A stretch of DNA of 24,031 bases from a virus. Under the pieces are notes generated by a model, which was not told the DNA's origin, did no database searches, and worked only from the letters and a program-made list of their open reading frames with translations. This document shows positions 16,446-22,674 of the stretch, piece after piece. The stretch covers positions 1 to 24,031 of the IMG/VR virus record IMGVR_UViG_3300017742_000122. One strand, given 5' to 3'. How positions within the stretch are numbered: the first letter of the stretch is position 1; each line of letters opens with the position of its first letter. The translations under genes were made by a program, and so were the position numbers.

Positions 16446-16637
16446 TTAAGTGAATTGAATTAATAAATTCATATGTAAGTGCCTTGCGTTTAGTAAATGT
16501 GCCAGTCTTTGCATTTCTTTATTGTACTCCTTTTCAGTTATAACACCTTTTGCATAGGCAAGCATTAGGTCTTTGGTTTGGTTCTTTATAGCAATGACTT
16601 CATTTATTATTGCACCCATATACGCCTCACGTCTCAT
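16446..16637 (-). CDS. 63-residue helical protein
   Basis: A longer reading from 16805 in this frame runs through the upstream gene and has an unlikely composition. The ATG at 16637 (MRREAYMGAIINEVIAIKNQ) overlaps the upstream stop by 11 nt, which fits coupled translation, so it is taken as the start. The product is almost all helix, with an alternating charged/hydrophobic pattern (AKGVITEKEYNKEMQRLAHL). No family was recognised. Confidence 0.55.
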   Translation of the reverse strand: MRREAYMGAIINEVIAIKNQTKDLMLAYAKGVITEKEYNKEMQRLAHLLNARHLHMNLLIQFT

Positions 16638-16833
16638 TCTTTTGCCTATCACCACCTTTCGGATCAATACTAGGCATTTTACTATTGCGTTCACAATTTT
16701 TAAGAGCCACGATATGAAGAAACTCCTGCTCCATCCAGTGAAGACAAGGCGATTCTGAGTATTCATAAAACTCCTCTTCGTAAAACTCATTTTTATAGAA
16801 CTCATTCTCTAAAAGTTTTTTTGTTAATGACAT
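16627..16833 (-). CDS. 68-residue acidic protein with EFY repeats
   Basis: The N-terminal third has repeated EFY units (NEFYKNEFYEEEFYEYSE), giving a very acidic aromatic stretch. It is followed by HWMEQEFLHIVALKN, which looks like a conserved helix, and a basic tail. Start and stop overlap both neighbours (32 nt upstream, 11 nt downstream). Acidic aromatic repeats can mimic DNA or bind basic proteins, but nothing here proves that. Confidence 0.5.
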   Translation of the reverse strand: MSLTKKLLENEFYKNEFYEEEFYEYSESPCLHWMEQEFLHIVALKNCERNSKMPSIDPKGGDRQKNET

Positions 16834-17008
16834 TGATTCCTAATTTATCTAAATTGTATTTTACTTTAGACCACCAAGTGTTCATTTGATACTGTAAGTT
16901 GTACTGATCTTTGCTTAGCGTCTTGTAGCAACGAACGCCTACGTCGTTCATGTATGAATAAACATAGACTCCCGTATCAAGTTTAACGATTCTACCGTTT
17001 CTCTTCAT
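16802..17008 (-). CDS. 68-residue hypothetical protein
   Basis: The start is placed at 17008 (MKRNGRIVKLDTGVYVYS) because this ATG overlaps the stop of the upstream 21-residue peptide as TAATG; an ATG eight codons earlier lies within that peptide gene. The product has a short beta-rich half (VKLDTGVYVYSYM) and a basic helical half (WWSKVKYNLDKLGINVINKK). No domain was recognised. It ends 32 nt inside the next gene. Confidence 0.52.
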   Translation of the reverse strand: MKRNGRIVKLDTGVYVYSYMNDVGVRCYKTLSKDQYNLQYQMNTWWSKVKYNLDKLGINVINKKTFRE

Positions 17009-17073
17009 TATCCCGTGTTTTGTTGCCACCACGCCAATAGAACGACGCTGGCAGCCATTATTAATCCAGTCAT
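17008..17073 (-). CDS. 21-residue hydrophobic membrane peptide
   Basis: The ORF reads MTGLIMAASVVLLAWWQQNTG. Residues about 3-16 are wholly hydrophobic and end in a Trp pair, as at a membrane boundary. The ATG follows the upstream stop by 4 nt with the leader AAATT-ATG, and its TAA overlaps the next start (TAATG). These couplings make translation likely despite the tiny size. Function unknown; such peptides can alter membrane enzymes or permeability. Confidence 0.45.
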   Translation of the reverse strand: MTGLIMAASVVLLAWWQQNTG

Positions 17074-17077
17074 AATT

Positions 17078-17239
17078 TTACTCGACAATTTGTTGTGTTT
17101 TAAGGTCGACAATCTCAGAGTGCTCTCCTTTGATTGCCATCTGCCTTGCAGAGCCAAGGCTTTTCATGAAGTATTCCTCTTGGGAACGTTCTTCGCCGTG
17201 ATAAATCACGACATGGTATCGTGGTGTATATCCGTCCAT
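17078..17239 (-). CDS. 53-residue hypothetical protein
   Basis: The ATG at 17239 (MDGYTPRYHVVIYHGEERSQ) is chosen because it follows the recurrent leader AAATCTAAAATCAACATT; a longer reading from 17302 adds an odd hydrophobic stretch without a leader. The product has one beta pair (RYHVVIYHGEE) and a helix (EEYFMKSLGSARQMA), then VDLKTQQIVE. It looks like a small compact alpha/beta protein of unknown role. Confidence 0.5.
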   Translation of the reverse strand: MDGYTPRYHVVIYHGEERSQEEYFMKSLGSARQMAIKGEHSEIVDLKTQQIVE

Positions 17240-17305
17240 AATGTTGATTTTAGATTTGCAATATACTGTAAATAATTTAAATAACAATAACTTTGTTAAC
17301 AACTG

Positions 17306-17761
17306 CTACCAGCTAGACTGGTAATAGTACTCATCTTTCTTGTTTAGCTCCATGTCATCTTGAAGTTCGTGAAGTGTTTCATATAGTTCATCCCAGTACC
17401 AGTCATCAATTTCTGTTGATCCAAAAAAGAATCCATCTGTTGGAGGCAATATCTTTTTAGCTTCTTCAATGTCTCGGTTTCGAACTAACATCTCAAGAGT
17501 AATTAAAAACATCTCCAGTTTTTCCCTATCTACATAGTGTCTCTTGCAATCATCAACACCTCCTTGAACGTTCTCAACAAACCAGTTGTGAATTGCATTG
17601 TGCTTCCTCCAATACCTTATGGAGAACTCAAGGTGTGTTAGCTTTGATAAGTCAATAGCGATGTTCCCTTGAAAGGCAACCCCTTGGAATCTCCTATCAG
17701 GTTTTGTGTGATTCCAATTCTGCACGTATTTTACACGTGTTAAGTACATGTCTAGTCCCAT
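17306..17761 (-). CDS. Conserved 'MGLDMYL' family protein of unknown function
   Basis: The start MGLDMYLTRVKY and the segments RYWRKHNAIHNWFVENVQGG (Trp, Asn and His in a fixed pattern), LPPTDGFFFGSTEIDDWYW and the closing ELYETLHELQDD belong to a widespread phage and bacterial family that, to my knowledge, has no assigned activity. The protein is 151 residues, acidic at its C-terminus, with no membrane segment. Such genes usually sit in early or accessory phage regions, as here. The start follows an A/T leader ending GAAATT-ATG. Confidence 0.7.
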   Translation of the reverse strand: MGLDMYLTRVKYVQNWNHTKPDRRFQGVAFQGNIAIDLSKLTHLEFSIRYWRKHNAIHNWFVENVQGGVDDCKRHYVDREKLEMFLITLEMLVRNRDIEEAKKILPPTDGFFFGSTEIDDWYWDELYETLHELQDDMELNKKDEYYYQSSW

Positions 17762-17778
17762 AATTTCAGATTTAATTA

Positions 17779-18078
17779 TTAATAGTTTTTGTTTTTAGGT
17801 CTTTTGTAGTCTGGGTGTATCTCTACGATGTACCCCAATCTCAATGAATCTTTAATGTGTTCAACAAGTTCATCAAATCCTTTCAACTGATACCCATTTG
17901 ATGTAGTCGTGTTTTCATTTGTCATATAATCCATTCGATACTTATCAGGTCTCCATCTTTGATGAATCTCTGTTCTAGCAGGATTGTGGTCTAGACCAAT
18001 TGGTTTTCCATCCACTACCCATTGCTCAAAGCATTTCCATTGTTCGTGTACTTTAGGTAAGCCGTTGTCTGTTTTCAT
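17779..18078 (-). CDS. Hypothetical protein (99 aa)
   Basis: The 99-residue protein has many Trp, His and Pro residues in its first half (PKVHEQWKCFEQWVVDGKPI, NPARTEIHQRWRPDKY) and a helix plus strand at the end (GFDELVEHIKDSLRLGYIVE), closing in a basic tail. No known motif was recognised. Its start overlaps the upstream stop by 4 nt. Confidence 0.55.
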   Translation of the reverse strand: MKTDNGLPKVHEQWKCFEQWVVDGKPIGLDHNPARTEIHQRWRPDKYRMDYMTNENTTTSNGYQLKGFDELVEHIKDSLRLGYIVEIHPDYKRPKNKNY

Positions 18079-18674
18079 GTTGTTTGTTTTAAGTTGTTTT
18101 CTATTAATATTGTCATCTCTGTGATTGTAATATCATCCCACACATAATCGTACTCTTTCATAATATCAGCGGTTGCTTCTTCAGCATTCATGCCATCGTA
18201 TAGACCGCTATTCTCAACATCGTCCATGAATAGTTCCAAGAAGTAGTGTTTGTCTTGTTCGTACATCCATTGTCTGTATGACACGTTGTGGTCTTCAATA
18301 ATTCCATCGGGACCATATTTACAGTAGCCTCCGAAGTCACATCCGCATTCATCAAACTCCAGTAGAACATTTAGATTGAACTCTTTAGCCAAAAGTTCCA
18401 TGAGGTGTGTAACTGGGCTCCAAGCAGATGAACCCTGAACAACTAACTCATTGCCATCAACCTCTACATCTTCCCAATCCACATCCCACCATCTAGTTCC
18501 TACCACATCGTAGGGACTGTGTTTTTCCTTGTCAAACCTTTCTTCTCCGATAATGTGGTTTGTCCAATCGGTTAGGTTGTTAAATTTTTCATAGTCTTTC
18601 ATTCGACTAAGTATCGTTTTCAATTCTTTAGGGTCACCCTCAAGGCATGCCCAATTCCAACAGTGATTTGCCAT
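18075..18674 (-). CDS. DUF1281/Api92-like protein
   Basis: The protein begins MANHCWNWACLEGDPKELKT, like the 'MxNxCxNxLxVxG' opening of DUF1281/Api92 phage proteins, and later has TRWWDVDWEDVEVDG, SSAWSPVTHLMELLA and a Cys/Gly-rich FDECGCDFGGYCKYGPDG. These are the usual landmarks of this ferredoxin-like-fold family (substrate-like Trp and Pro in the middle, 'GCDFGG' near the end). The family occurs in phages and mobile elements and has no settled function. At 199 residues it is complete, and very acidic (many DD/EE pairs). Confidence 0.6.
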   Translation of the reverse strand: MANHCWNWACLEGDPKELKTILSRMKDYEKFNNLTDWTNHIIGEERFDKEKHSPYDVVGTRWWDVDWEDVEVDGNELVVQGSSAWSPVTHLMELLAKEFNLNVLLEFDECGCDFGGYCKYGPDGIIEDHNVSYRQWMYEQDKHYFLELFMDDVENSGLYDGMNAEEATADIMKEYDYVWDDITITEMTILIENNLKQTT

Positions 18675-18681
18675 AATTGTT

Positions 18682-18906
18682 TTAGTTTAGATCGTTGTCT
18701 TCTTTTAAATATATTCTGTTCAGCACTTTATCTTGATTGCTATCCCATTGCTCTATGTAAAGAGTAAATGGAGTGTCGTTTTCTAGCAACTCATCTACCA
18801 CGTCATTCATTTTTTCAACGTGGAGGAGGTCGTACACTGTGTCTGGTCCTAGTGTATCGGGTCGGTGTTTAGAGTCACACTCTAACTTGTAATAAACTTC
18901 TGTCAT
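18682..18906 (-). CDS. 74-residue acidic hypothetical protein
   Basis: A short acidic protein (MTEVYYKLECDSKHRPDTLG, then VVDELLENDTPFTLYIEQW) with an alpha/beta pattern and no membrane segment. It starts one base after the upstream stop, and its stop is followed by an A/T leader into the DUF1281-like gene. No family was recognised. Confidence 0.55.
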   Translation of the reverse strand: MTEVYYKLECDSKHRPDTLGPDTVYDLLHVEKMNDVVDELLENDTPFTLYIEQWDSNQDKVLNRIYLKEDNDLN

Positions 18907-18907
18907 A

Positions 18908-19207
18908 TTATCTTAATTTTATTTTTAAAAATTTTCTTCTGTATTCTTCTGTCCATCGATCTAGGGGCATCATGTTTCTTGCTATTGATGAACGAGTTAG
19001 GTCTAGTAGAGTTCCATTGTACTCTTCGTATCCTCCATCGAATAAATATTCATCTACATCCTCAACATTCCACTCCATTTGCGCATGGGATATGTCCTCA
19101 CAGTAGTGGTCGCTATTGTACTTCTCAAGGAAGTCTTCGTAGTTGTCTGCTTCTACCTCTACTATTGTTCGAAGTAGTAAAGATTGGTCAATAATAAATT
19201 TTGGCAT
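18908..19207 (-). CDS. 99-residue acidic hypothetical protein
   Basis: The first half is strongly acidic (VEVEADNYEDFLEKYNSD, NVEDVDEYLFDGGYEEYNG) and the last 30 residues are basic (DRWTEEYRRKFLKIKLR). The first 30 residues resemble small phage proteins with a beta-strand followed by a 'DFLEK' helix. It shares one base with the upstream stop. Polarity of this kind can suit a DNA mimic or a protein clamp, but this is only an inference. Confidence 0.55.
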   Translation of the reverse strand: MPKFIIDQSLLLRTIVEVEADNYEDFLEKYNSDHYCEDISHAQMEWNVEDVDEYLFDGGYEEYNGTLLDLTRSSIARNMMPLDRWTEEYRRKFLKIKLR

Positions 19208-19512
19208 TAGTCATCTATTTTATAAATTATATTTTCTCTTGCGTATTCAAGCGTAACGTAGTTGTCGTTGTCGTCCCACAGTAACAAACCTTCGCCATCT
19301 ATTTCAACAGATTTACCCTTGAACACGAAGTTCTTTCTACCTAATCGGCAGTCTGAGTCATAAGTGAATAGTATTTTTTCCCCTATGTACTCGCATAGTT
19401 CATCGTAGTCATCCTCATCGTACATTGTAGCATGTTCTTTACACATACCACATATACCTGATTCTGTGTACCACTCCGAGGCTCCACAGCAGTTGCTTAC
19501 TATTGTTCCCAT
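19207..19512 (-). CDS. Zinc-ribbon-like acidic protein (101 aa)
   Basis: Near the N-terminus lie C8 and C9 (SNCCGA) and then CGMC (C21, C24), a likely four-cysteine zinc ribbon. The rest is acidic with a beta-rich end (KSVEIDGEGLLLWDDNDNYV). Small zinc ribbons in early phage genes often bind RNA polymerase or act as adaptors; no partner is evident here. The gene overlaps its upstream neighbour by 13 nt and shares one base with its downstream neighbour. Confidence 0.55.
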   Translation of the reverse strand: MGTIVSNCCGASEWYTESGICGMCKEHATMYDEDDYDELCEYIGEKILFTYDSDCRLGRKNFVFKGKSVEIDGEGLLLWDDNDNYVTLEYARENIIYKIDD

Positions 19513-19733
19513 ATCTGCTTGGCTCGGTTATAAATTTCGTCATATACTTCATCGTACACGTCTTCGGGTACGTCTAAATCCCCCATGCTCTTTAGCATTT
19601 CTTCAGATAGCCACGTTGATATGTCGTTAGCTACTCTTGAGGTGTATTCCTCAACTCTTTCTGTGTAATTAGAATCATCTTGATTCCAAGGTGCGTTGGG
19701 GTCATTGTCTGCCCCTACTGGATAATTGCTCAT
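19500..19733 (-). CDS. Small acidic protein with 'MSNYPVGADNDPNAPWN' start
   Basis: The start is set at 19733 (MSNYPVGADNDPNAPWNQDD), since this opening recurs in small phage proteins and the ATG follows AATACTAAATCT; an ATG seven codons earlier overlaps the previous gene. The product is 77 residues, very acidic and helical (VEEYTSRVANDISTWLSEEM; VPEDVYDEVYDEIYNRAKQ). Function unknown. Confidence 0.58.
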   Translation of the reverse strand: MSNYPVGADNDPNAPWNQDDSNYTERVEEYTSRVANDISTWLSEEMLKSMGDLDVPEDVYDEVYDEIYNRAKQIWEQ

Positions 19734-19743
19734 AGATTTAGTA

Positions 19744-20001
19744 TTAAAATTCATTGATTAAGTCGCCTAGTTTATCAAACAGTTTGTCTTGATTTTGTAT
19801 TTCATCGGCTAATAAAAGTCCACCACCATACAATGGAGTGCCGCTTCCCACCTCCGAAATTCTTTTATCCTTGGGGAAGCCATCAGTATCATAATCTCCT
19901 TCAACCTCGACCTCAACCTCGTGCCCATCAACAAAAGTAATGGCGAGGTATCCTACTGTTACTGTGGTGAAACTGTACTCTGATTCTTTAATGATTCTCA
20001 T
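19744..20001 (-). CDS. 85-residue acidic beta-rich protein
   Basis: The protein alternates short strands (SFTTVTVGYLAITFVDG, EVEVEVEGDYDTDGF), then has a Gly-rich loop (VGSGTPLYGGGLLL) and a terminal helix. It is acidic and has no membrane segment. It overlaps its upstream neighbour by 14 nt. The 'VEVEVEGDYDTDG' block resembles small phage proteins of unknown function seen with the neighbouring genes. Confidence 0.55.
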   Translation of the reverse strand: MRIIKESEYSFTTVTVGYLAITFVDGHEVEVEVEGDYDTDGFPKDKRISEVGSGTPLYGGGLLLADEIQNQDKLFDKLGDLINEF

Positions 20002-20305
20002 AGTCTTCGTATTGTAGTTCTAGTTCCCATAAATTGTTGTCGTCTTGATAGAAGTCATACGAATTGCTTAAGCTACCCTTAGTTCCTTCTTTCACTTGTT
20101 CTCGTGATGGAATGTGATTGCCATAATAGTCTTTGTGAGATTCGTTTGGGAGAAAATACTTTCCTGATTCCAAACCACTCATTGCTTCTCTACCAATAGC
20201 ACCCTCCATTGACCAAGCTATTCCCTCATCAATCAATTCTTGCATTTTGCTGACGTCTTGAAAGTCTGCTTGTCTGTCTCTAATAAATTTTTCTTTTGCC
20301 TCCAT
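19988..20305 (-). CDS. 105-residue hypothetical protein
   Basis: The middle has IAWSMEGAIGREAMSGLESG, LPNESHKDYYGNHIPSR and VKEGTKGSLSN, a pattern shared by small phage proteins of unknown role. The ends are acidic (YQDDNNLWELELQYEDYENH). It follows the leader ATATTTAAAC-ATG. Its end overlaps the next gene by 14 nt. Confidence 0.58.
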   Translation of the reverse strand: MEAKEKFIRDRQADFQDVSKMQELIDEGIAWSMEGAIGREAMSGLESGKYFLPNESHKDYYGNHIPSREQVKEGTKGSLSNSYDFYQDDNNLWELELQYEDYENH

Positions 20306-20315
20306 GTTTAAATAT

Positions 20316-20918
20316 TTAGATTAGATTTTCTTTATTTCTTATGCACTCCCAAATGATGGCTTGGTATTGATAACCCAGTATTCCAAGCCTCTCTGCTTCT
20401 TGTTTTGTAATCTTTGCGATAGCATCGTAACGATTCTTAGTTAGACCTGTGTCCATTGTCTGACCAAAGCATGCTCTTAAATGCCATACATCTACTGTGA
20501 TGTATTTTGAATCTAGGTTTACAATGTTCTTTAAGAATGAGAATGTTTTTCGTGATTCGAATGTTATCTCTCTCTGTTCTGTTGCAAATGCAAAAGCCTT
20601 AAACTTGTTGCTATTGAATGTGCATACCTTTACATTGTTGGGTTGCGTATTGTTTTCGATAGCTTGTAGGACAGAAGTTGCATCTTGAATATTTCTTTCC
20701 CATTTGTTTCTAGGACTTAGTATTGCAATAACTCCTCCCACAATCCATGGGTTGAATCTCTTGAATTTATCGTGTATATCGTACACAATTTCATTTGCGT
20801 CTTGATACCAAGCCATACCCCTACGTATATCTTCGGGGGTAGCAAGGTCAAAACATTGTCTCATGCCTTCCTTAATTTTTCTTTTGAAGTAAGGCGTAAT
20901 GTCTGGTACTTTATTCAT
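20316..20918 (-). CDS. Divergent HhH-GPD (endonuclease III/MutY-type) glycosylase-like protein
   Basis: The 200-residue protein keeps the landmarks of the HhH-GPD fold in order: AILSPRNKWERNIQDAT (like the LSAQATD...NK segment of EndoIII), FNSNKFKAFAF (like YNSKAENI), SRKTFSF with K124 where EndoIII has its catalytic lysine (GRKT), and 19 residues later ITVDVWHLR with D143 where EndoIII has the catalytic aspartate (AVDTHIFR). The usual LPGVG hairpin is lost (ITFESRKT). An iron-sulphur cluster is not seen. It may excise or recognise altered bases, or bind DNA without catalysis. The match is by eye and the family may carry another name. It sits among unknown early genes. Confidence 0.5.
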   Translation of the reverse strand: MNKVPDITPYFKRKIKEGMRQCFDLATPEDIRRGMAWYQDANEIVYDIHDKFKRFNPWIVGGVIAILSPRNKWERNIQDATSVLQAIENNTQPNNVKVCTFNSNKFKAFAFATEQREITFESRKTFSFLKNIVNLDSKYITVDVWHLRACFGQTMDTGLTKNRYDAIAKITKQEAERLGILGYQYQAIIWECIRNKENLI

Positions 20919-20936
20919 GCTATTTGTATTTTGGTT

Positions 20937-21194
20937 TTAGATTATTGATTTAAATTTAACATCGTTCCCTCTCAGCCATGAGTCGCTAAGGATTATGGAT
21001 AGGGTGTCGTTTAGTTCTGTATATCCCAAACAGTTTATCCCTCTGCTTTCTAGATACTCCTGAGCTTGTTGCATAACGTCCCCTATCTTGCGGTCATAGG
21101 GTAATGTAATAGAGTCATTGCTACCCAGTCTGTTCTCTGTTATTTTAATCTTTGCTACTAGGCTCTTTACTTGAATACATCTTAAATTTTGCAT
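20937..21194 (-). CDS. 85-residue hypothetical protein
   Basis: A mixed alpha/beta protein (RCIQVKSLVAKIKITENRLG; DVMQQAQEYLESRGINCLG; DTLSIILSDSWLRGN) of moderate charge and without membrane segments. It starts 3 nt after the upstream stop. The strand-helix-strand order could form a small ferredoxin-like fold, but no family was recognised. Confidence 0.52.
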   Translation of the reverse strand: MQNLRCIQVKSLVAKIKITENRLGSNDSITLPYDRKIGDVMQQAQEYLESRGINCLGYTELNDTLSIILSDSWLRGNDVKFKSII

Positions 21195-21197
21195 AGT

Positions 21198-21380
21198 TTA
21201 TTTTGTTAAGGTTAATCTTAATTCATTTGCCGCATAGTTTATATGCTTTTGAGTTGTAACGCTCCAGTATCCTAATTGGTTTAGAGTTTCTCCTTCAATT
21301 GTTGCAACGTGTGTTGTGTAGGAAATTATTTTGTTCCCATCTTGCTTTAGGTTTTTTTTGTACTTGTCGAATGTTCTCAT
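21198..21380 (-). CDS. 60-residue protein with conserved-looking WSVTTQKHINYAA core
   Basis: The protein has MRTFDKYKKNLKQDGNKI, then ISYTTHVATIEGETLNQLGYW, and WSVTTQKHINYAANEL. This small 'Y..HVA.I...L..LGYWS.TT.KHI.Y.A' pattern recurs in short phage and plasmid proteins of unknown function. It follows the leader AATCTAAAATCAATTAAACT-ATG and lies downstream of the hairpin at 21425-21454. Confidence 0.6.
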   Translation of the reverse strand: MRTFDKYKKNLKQDGNKIISYTTHVATIEGETLNQLGYWSVTTQKHINYAANELRLTLTK

Positions 21381-21424
21381 AGTTTAATTGATTTTAGATT
21401 TATTGCATAGTTATTAATACAAAA

Positions 21425-21454
21425 GCAGTCCATCAAAATAAATCGATGAACTGC
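21425..21454 (-). terminator. Hairpin terminator within the early operon
   Basis: GCAGTCCATC (21425-21434) and GATGAACTGC (21445-21454) form a 10-bp stem with one G-U pair and a 10-nt loop. On the minus strand the hairpin is followed by TTTTGTATT. It lies after the gene ending at 21469 and would separate the first early genes from the rest. One arm carries the TCGATGAACTGCAC repeat also found in the control region. Confidence 0.62.
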
Positions 21455-21456
21455 AC
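21443..21456. repeat. TCGATGAA repeat, copy 1
   Basis: TCGATGAACTGCAC, one of three related 14-mers (consensus TCGATGAAMBGCAY). This copy overlaps the terminator stem; the other two lie in the control region. Role unknown. Confidence 0.6.
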
Positions 21457-21468
21457 GTTTTACTCGTT

Positions 21469-21714
21469 TTACAGTATCTCAACTGTTGCGTAGGCGGGAC
21501 TGTCCCACTCAAAATATAGACCCGATTCTTCTAGTGTTTCGTTGAGGAACTTGCTCCCCCAGTAGTTGTCATAGTATTCCAAAGCTTGTTGAGTCTCTAC
21601 GCTATCAGTTTCGCAGTTAATCCAAAAGATTCCATAGTTTTTGCTTTCTGATTCTTGTACTGCGATACCCGCTTTTTTTAGCTTGTTAAAAGCCTTCCTG
21701 TATTCTGCTTTCAT
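21469..21714 (-). CDS. 81-residue acidic hypothetical protein
   Basis: An N-terminal basic helix (KAEYRKAFNKLKKAGIAVQE) is followed by an acidic aromatic half (ALEYYDNYWGSKFLNETLEE, YFEWDSPAYATVEIL). The layout resembles small phage proteins with 'L...GI.' openings that bind another protein, but no family is clear. Its start overlaps the stop of the 31-residue membrane peptide as ATGA. Confidence 0.58.
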   Translation of the reverse strand: MKAEYRKAFNKLKKAGIAVQESESKNYGIFWINCETDSVETQQALEYYDNYWGSKFLNETLEESGLYFEWDSPAYATVEIL

Positions 21715-21806
21715 ATTGTTGTTAGTTTATGAGTTAAAGCTATTAGCCCAATATATAAAAGGACGTAAGCCATAAAATAGAGTGTTACTTTTATGCTTTC
21801 TTTCAT
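21711..21806 (-). CDS. 31-residue single-pass membrane peptide
   Basis: The ORF reads MKESIKVTLYFMAYVLLYIG and continues LIALTHKLTTI; residues about 7-25 form one transmembrane helix with charges at both ends. The ATG lies one base after the upstream stop, and its TGA overlaps the next ATG (ATGA). This tight coupling supports translation. Function unknown; this is the third tiny membrane gene in the leftward block. Confidence 0.55.
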   Translation of the reverse strand: MKESIKVTLYFMAYVLLYIGLIALTHKLTTI

Positions 21807-21807
21807 G

Positions 21808-21999
21808 TTACCCAAAATTAAATTCGATTAGTTCTTGTATTTCTTCCCGTAAATTATCGGGACATTTCGTTTCCAAATGGTGCGGAAAGTCTGCGATTTT
21901 TAGATCGTTGGCGTCTGTGTTTGGAGTAAAAGTCACCCCGTTGTTTTGGATTACGAAAGTCTCCCCTTCCGCCAATCCGATTGCGTAAGTATTTAGCAT
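21808..21999 (-). CDS. 63-residue acidic hypothetical protein
   Basis: The start follows the leader TCTAAATCAATTTAATT-ATG. The product (MLNTYAIGLAEGETFVIQNN, later DFPHHLETKCPDNLREEIQE) has a beta-hairpin-like first half and a helix at the end; acidic, with no membrane segment. No family was recognised. Frames on both strands over the same DNA are treated as shadows. Confidence 0.55.
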   Translation of the reverse strand: MLNTYAIGLAEGETFVIQNNGVTFTPNTDANDLKIADFPHHLETKCPDNLREEIQELIEFNFG

Positions 22000-22152
22000 A
22001 ATTAAATTGATTTAGAAATGTGCGTTTAGTTAAGGGAGGAGGGGGACACCCTCCCAAACTAACCAAACTAAATAAATGAAAAAAGGTTTTTCCCCCAATT
22101 AGACACCCCGCCAAATATTCTCTACGTTGGAGAGGTTAGTTTATAGCATTTT
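22000..22152. other. Intergenic stretch with a GC-rich hairpin
   Basis: No convincing gene lies here. GGGAGG (22034-22039) pairs with CCTCCC (22050-22055) around a G-rich loop; only a very short T-run follows on either strand, so termination would be weak. Further upstream in the minus direction lie a G-rich segment (22080-22110) and a small CTCT/AGAG hairpin. This may be the processed or attenuated end of the transcript of the basic 138-residue protein. Confidence 0.4.
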
Positions 22153-22569
22153 TTAGGCTGCTTTTTTTACCTTGTTAGCAATAGTATTTTTTGCCATACG
22201 CCCCACTGCTAGTTGTATGTAGTGAAGGGTAAATTTAGAGCGTTTCTCACTTGTGATTTTGCCGTCTTTTGTGATGAAGCGTTCCCGCTCTGATAGGCTT
22301 TCAATAACGCTTTTGAATGTAACGTCAGAGGCTTTTATATTTGTGCCAAGTCGACTGTTTATTTCGTTTATTTCAGCCTGTAAGTAACTAAGCCCTTCAT
22401 CGCTTTTTATAAACTTGATTAAGGCGTTTAAGCTAAGAGTCTTTTTTGTCCAGTTCTCTTTTGATGCCCTTCTAAGTTTTAGACTCATTGGTTGCTTTCT
22501 TTGCTTTTTTGCTTTTGCTTTTTGTGTAGCTTTTGAGATTTTCGCAGTAGTTGCTTTTTTAGTTTCCAT
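22153..22569 (-). CDS. Basic 138-residue protein next to the structured RNA region
   Basis: The first 35 residues are a lysine/alanine/threonine-rich, probably disordered tail (KKATTAKISKATQKAKAKKQ), then KLRRASKENWTKK, as in histone H1-like or RNA-binding proteins. Residues about 45-130 look folded and helical (LNALIKFIKSDEGLSYLQAE; FKSVIESLSERERFITKDGK; FTLHYIQLAVGRMAKNTI). It is the first coding gene after the leftward promoters, so the candidate structured RNA lies in its upstream transcript. It could bind that RNA or the control-region DNA. Neither function nor family is established. Confidence 0.6.
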   Translation of the reverse strand: METKKATTAKISKATQKAKAKKQRKQPMSLKLRRASKENWTKKTLSLNALIKFIKSDEGLSYLQAEINEINSRLGTNIKASDVTFKSVIESLSERERFITKDGKITSEKRSKFTLHYIQLAVGRMAKNTIANKVKKAA

Positions 22570-22662
22570 AATAGATAAATTTAAAGGTTAGATAAAATAA
22601 TTAAAAAGTAGATAGGCGGAAAGGTTACGACCCTTTGCCATGAAATGGTAAACCCGTTATAA

Positions 22663-22674
22663 TTGGCACCGCCC
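22663..22674. repeat. TTGGCACCGCCC repeat, copy 1
   Basis: Exact 12-mer also found at 22957-22968, 294 nt away; on the minus strand it reads GGGCGGTGCCAA and lies in the terminal domain of the candidate RNA. Confidence 0.8.

Noticed and set aside
16638-16805. N-terminal extension of the gene at 16446-16637
   Set aside because: It overlaps the 68-residue gene in another frame, and the internal ATG at 16637 is coupled to that gene's stop.
22034-22055. Clear intrinsic terminator after the 138-residue gene
   Set aside because: The stem is good but no T-run follows on the minus strand; listed only as a hairpin.
21854-22114. Minus-strand 86-codon ORF
   Set aside because: Overlaps the better-supported 63-residue gene and runs through G-rich hairpin DNA; composition (PPPP, RRQR) is not protein-like.
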